A stretch of DNA of 45,013 bases, from assembly GCA_027082955.1 (NCBI GenBank), contig JALWTA010000015.1:1-45013 (forward strand). Direction: 5' to 3'. Shown one piece after another: positions 44,244 through 45,013 of this stretch; position 1 is the stretch's first letter, and every line of letters begins with the position of its first letter. Below the pieces are notes generated by a model. The model searched no databases. It was not told the DNA's origin and was given only the letters and a program-made list of their open reading frames with translations. A program made the translations under genes and the position numbers. Origin of the DNA: Sulfurovum sp. (GTDB taxonomy: Bacteria; Campylobacterota; Campylobacteria; Campylobacterales; Sulfurovaceae).

Positions 44244-45012
44244 CACTTATCTCCTTTGGAAAATCGAGTAACAGATCACGATAATACTCGTATTGCTTCT
44301 GCCGTAACTCTATCTCTTTTGGTAGACCCTCGGAGATAGAGTTGGTTAGAGTGTCAAACTTATCGAGGATAGCGACAATCTCTTTTTGTTTTTCGAGAGG
44401 TGGGATGGGGATTAATATTTTTCTTAAATTATCGTTATATAATCGTTTAATTGTACCACCTTCAGCAGCATTCCAATTTACAATTTGGTAAAAATAAAAC
44501 AAATATTTATTAAGAACTATACTTTCATCATTTTCTATCCAAACTATATTACTATCTTGAAAATAAGCATCTTCTCCATCAAAAATAACTGCTCTTCCAA
44601 TAGTTCCACTTGCTGATATTAATATCTCACCTTTTTTGGGATAACTATATTTTTCTTTATACTCGTCAAAAAGCTCTCTTGAAATATAAGCATTTGCCTT
44701 TTTGCCAAATGTTCCTATTTTATAGAATGGTATATCACCAACTTCAGAGGTTTGATTTTTCAAAATTCGTTTACACATTCTTACTTCGCCAACTTCCCCC
44801 AACTTCTTCCACTCCACCTCATCCTCACCAAAGCTAAGCAGTCGGTCGCGGTAGTAGCTGTATTGCTTGCGGCGTGCTGTAAGCTCTGCTGTAAGCTCTG
44901 CTGTAAGCTCTGCTGTAAGCTCTGTGAAATTGTCCAGTATCCGGACAATTTCACGCTGCACCTCTATAGGTGGGATGGGGATTTGGATCTTATTTAAGAT
45001 GGTTTGCGTCAA
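44233..45012 (-). CDS. hsdS: Type I restriction specificity subunit HsdS (5' end cut off)
   Basis: HsdS gives a type I system its DNA target. Only the central and C-terminal part is in the window; the frame stays open to the right edge, so the first target-recognition domain is missing. Visible in order are the end of the first half (IPIPPIEVQREIVRILDNF), the spacer helix with TAEL repeats, RRKQYSYYRDRLLSF, the second recognition domain (about 175 residues), and the second conserved helix (IPIPPLEKQKEIVAILDKFD ... YEYYRDLLLDF). hsdM presumably lies beyond the right edge. Confidence 0.93.
   Translation of the reverse strand: MTQTILNKIQIPIPPIEVQREIVRILDNFTELTAELTAELTAELTARRKQYSYYRDRLLSFGEDEVEWKKLGEVGEVRMCKRILKNQTSEVGDIPFYKIGTFGKKANAYISRELFDEYKEKYSYPKKGEILISASGTIGRAVIFDGEDAYFQDSNIVWIENDESIVLNKYLFYFYQIVNWNAAEGGTIKRLYNDNLRKILIPIPPLEKQKEIVAILDKFDTLTNSISEGLPKEIELRQKQYEYYRDLLLDFPKEISDGV
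44876..44923. repeat. Four 12-bp units encoding the HsdS TAEL spacer
   Basis: GCTGTAAGCTCT occurs four times in perfect tandem and encodes TELTAELTAELTAELTA on the minus strand. A 12-bp unit keeps the frame when copy number changes. In the EcoR124 family the number of TAEL repeats sets the gap length of the recognised sequence. Confidence 0.95.
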
Positions 45013-45013
45013 G

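Noticed and set aside
44233-45012. hsdS as a truncated pseudogene
   Set aside because: The frame is open to the window edge, so the missing first half is simply outside the window.

Overview
The window looks like the chromosome of a Campylobacterota (epsilonproteobacterial) chemolithoautotroph, most like the Sulfurovum/Sulfurimonas group. The main reasons are the four-subunit 2-oxoglutarate:ferredoxin oxidoreductase in the oorDABC order, a long monomeric NADP-type isocitrate dehydrogenase beside malate dehydrogenase, fumarase and succinyl-CoA synthetase genes (reductive TCA cycle enzymes), and housekeeping genes with epsilonproteobacterial character. This is inferred from gene content; no database search was possible.

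Layout. 1-4370 (- strand): fthC, rny, a small unknown gene, a periplasmic cyclophilin and cmoB, with a degenerate second copy of the cmoB 3' end at the left edge. 4462-9133 (+): a membrane-anchored thioredoxin-fold protein lacking its cysteines, ftsY, radA, an orphan OmpR-type response regulator, acpS and a small lipoprotein. 9140-16376 (-): a tightly overlapping run with a small acidic protein, an HlyD-type adaptor, a molybdopterin oxidoreductase, a TPR protein, argD, a TolC-like outer-membrane protein and a MidA-type methyltransferase. 16624-20316 (+): a 1230-residue FIST-PAS-GGDEF-EAL protein. 20325-21388 (-): an AhpD-family protein and the RNase P RNA.

21632-32992 (-) is the central carbon block: icd, two tandem malate dehydrogenases, fumC, sucC, sucD, then oorD-oorA-oorB-oorC. 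Read together these enzymes connect oxaloacetate, malate, fumarate, succinyl-CoA, 2-oxoglutarate and isocitrate. The first malate dehydrogenase has lost the NAD-selecting Asp and gained Arg, and it is preceded by a roughly 110-nt leader with nested complementary helices. 33234-35185 holds two secreted proteins, one DUF302-like and one built of nine-residue repeats. 35307-39527 has dnaE preceded by a two-gene toxin-antitoxin-like pair.

39766-45013 is a type I restriction-modification locus, read right to left: hsdS (cut by the window edge), a DUF3800 gene, a possible nuclease-toxin gene joined to it by an ATGA overlap, then hsdR. The hsdS spacer contains TAEL-type repeats encoded by four identical 12-bp units.

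Non-coding structure is prominent. There are four heptanucleotide tandem arrays, each just 3' of a minus-strand gene. Two belong to one dispersed hairpin-plus-heptamer element and one lies directly upstream of the rnpB promoter. No tRNA, rRNA, insertion sequence, prophage or CRISPR array was recognised.
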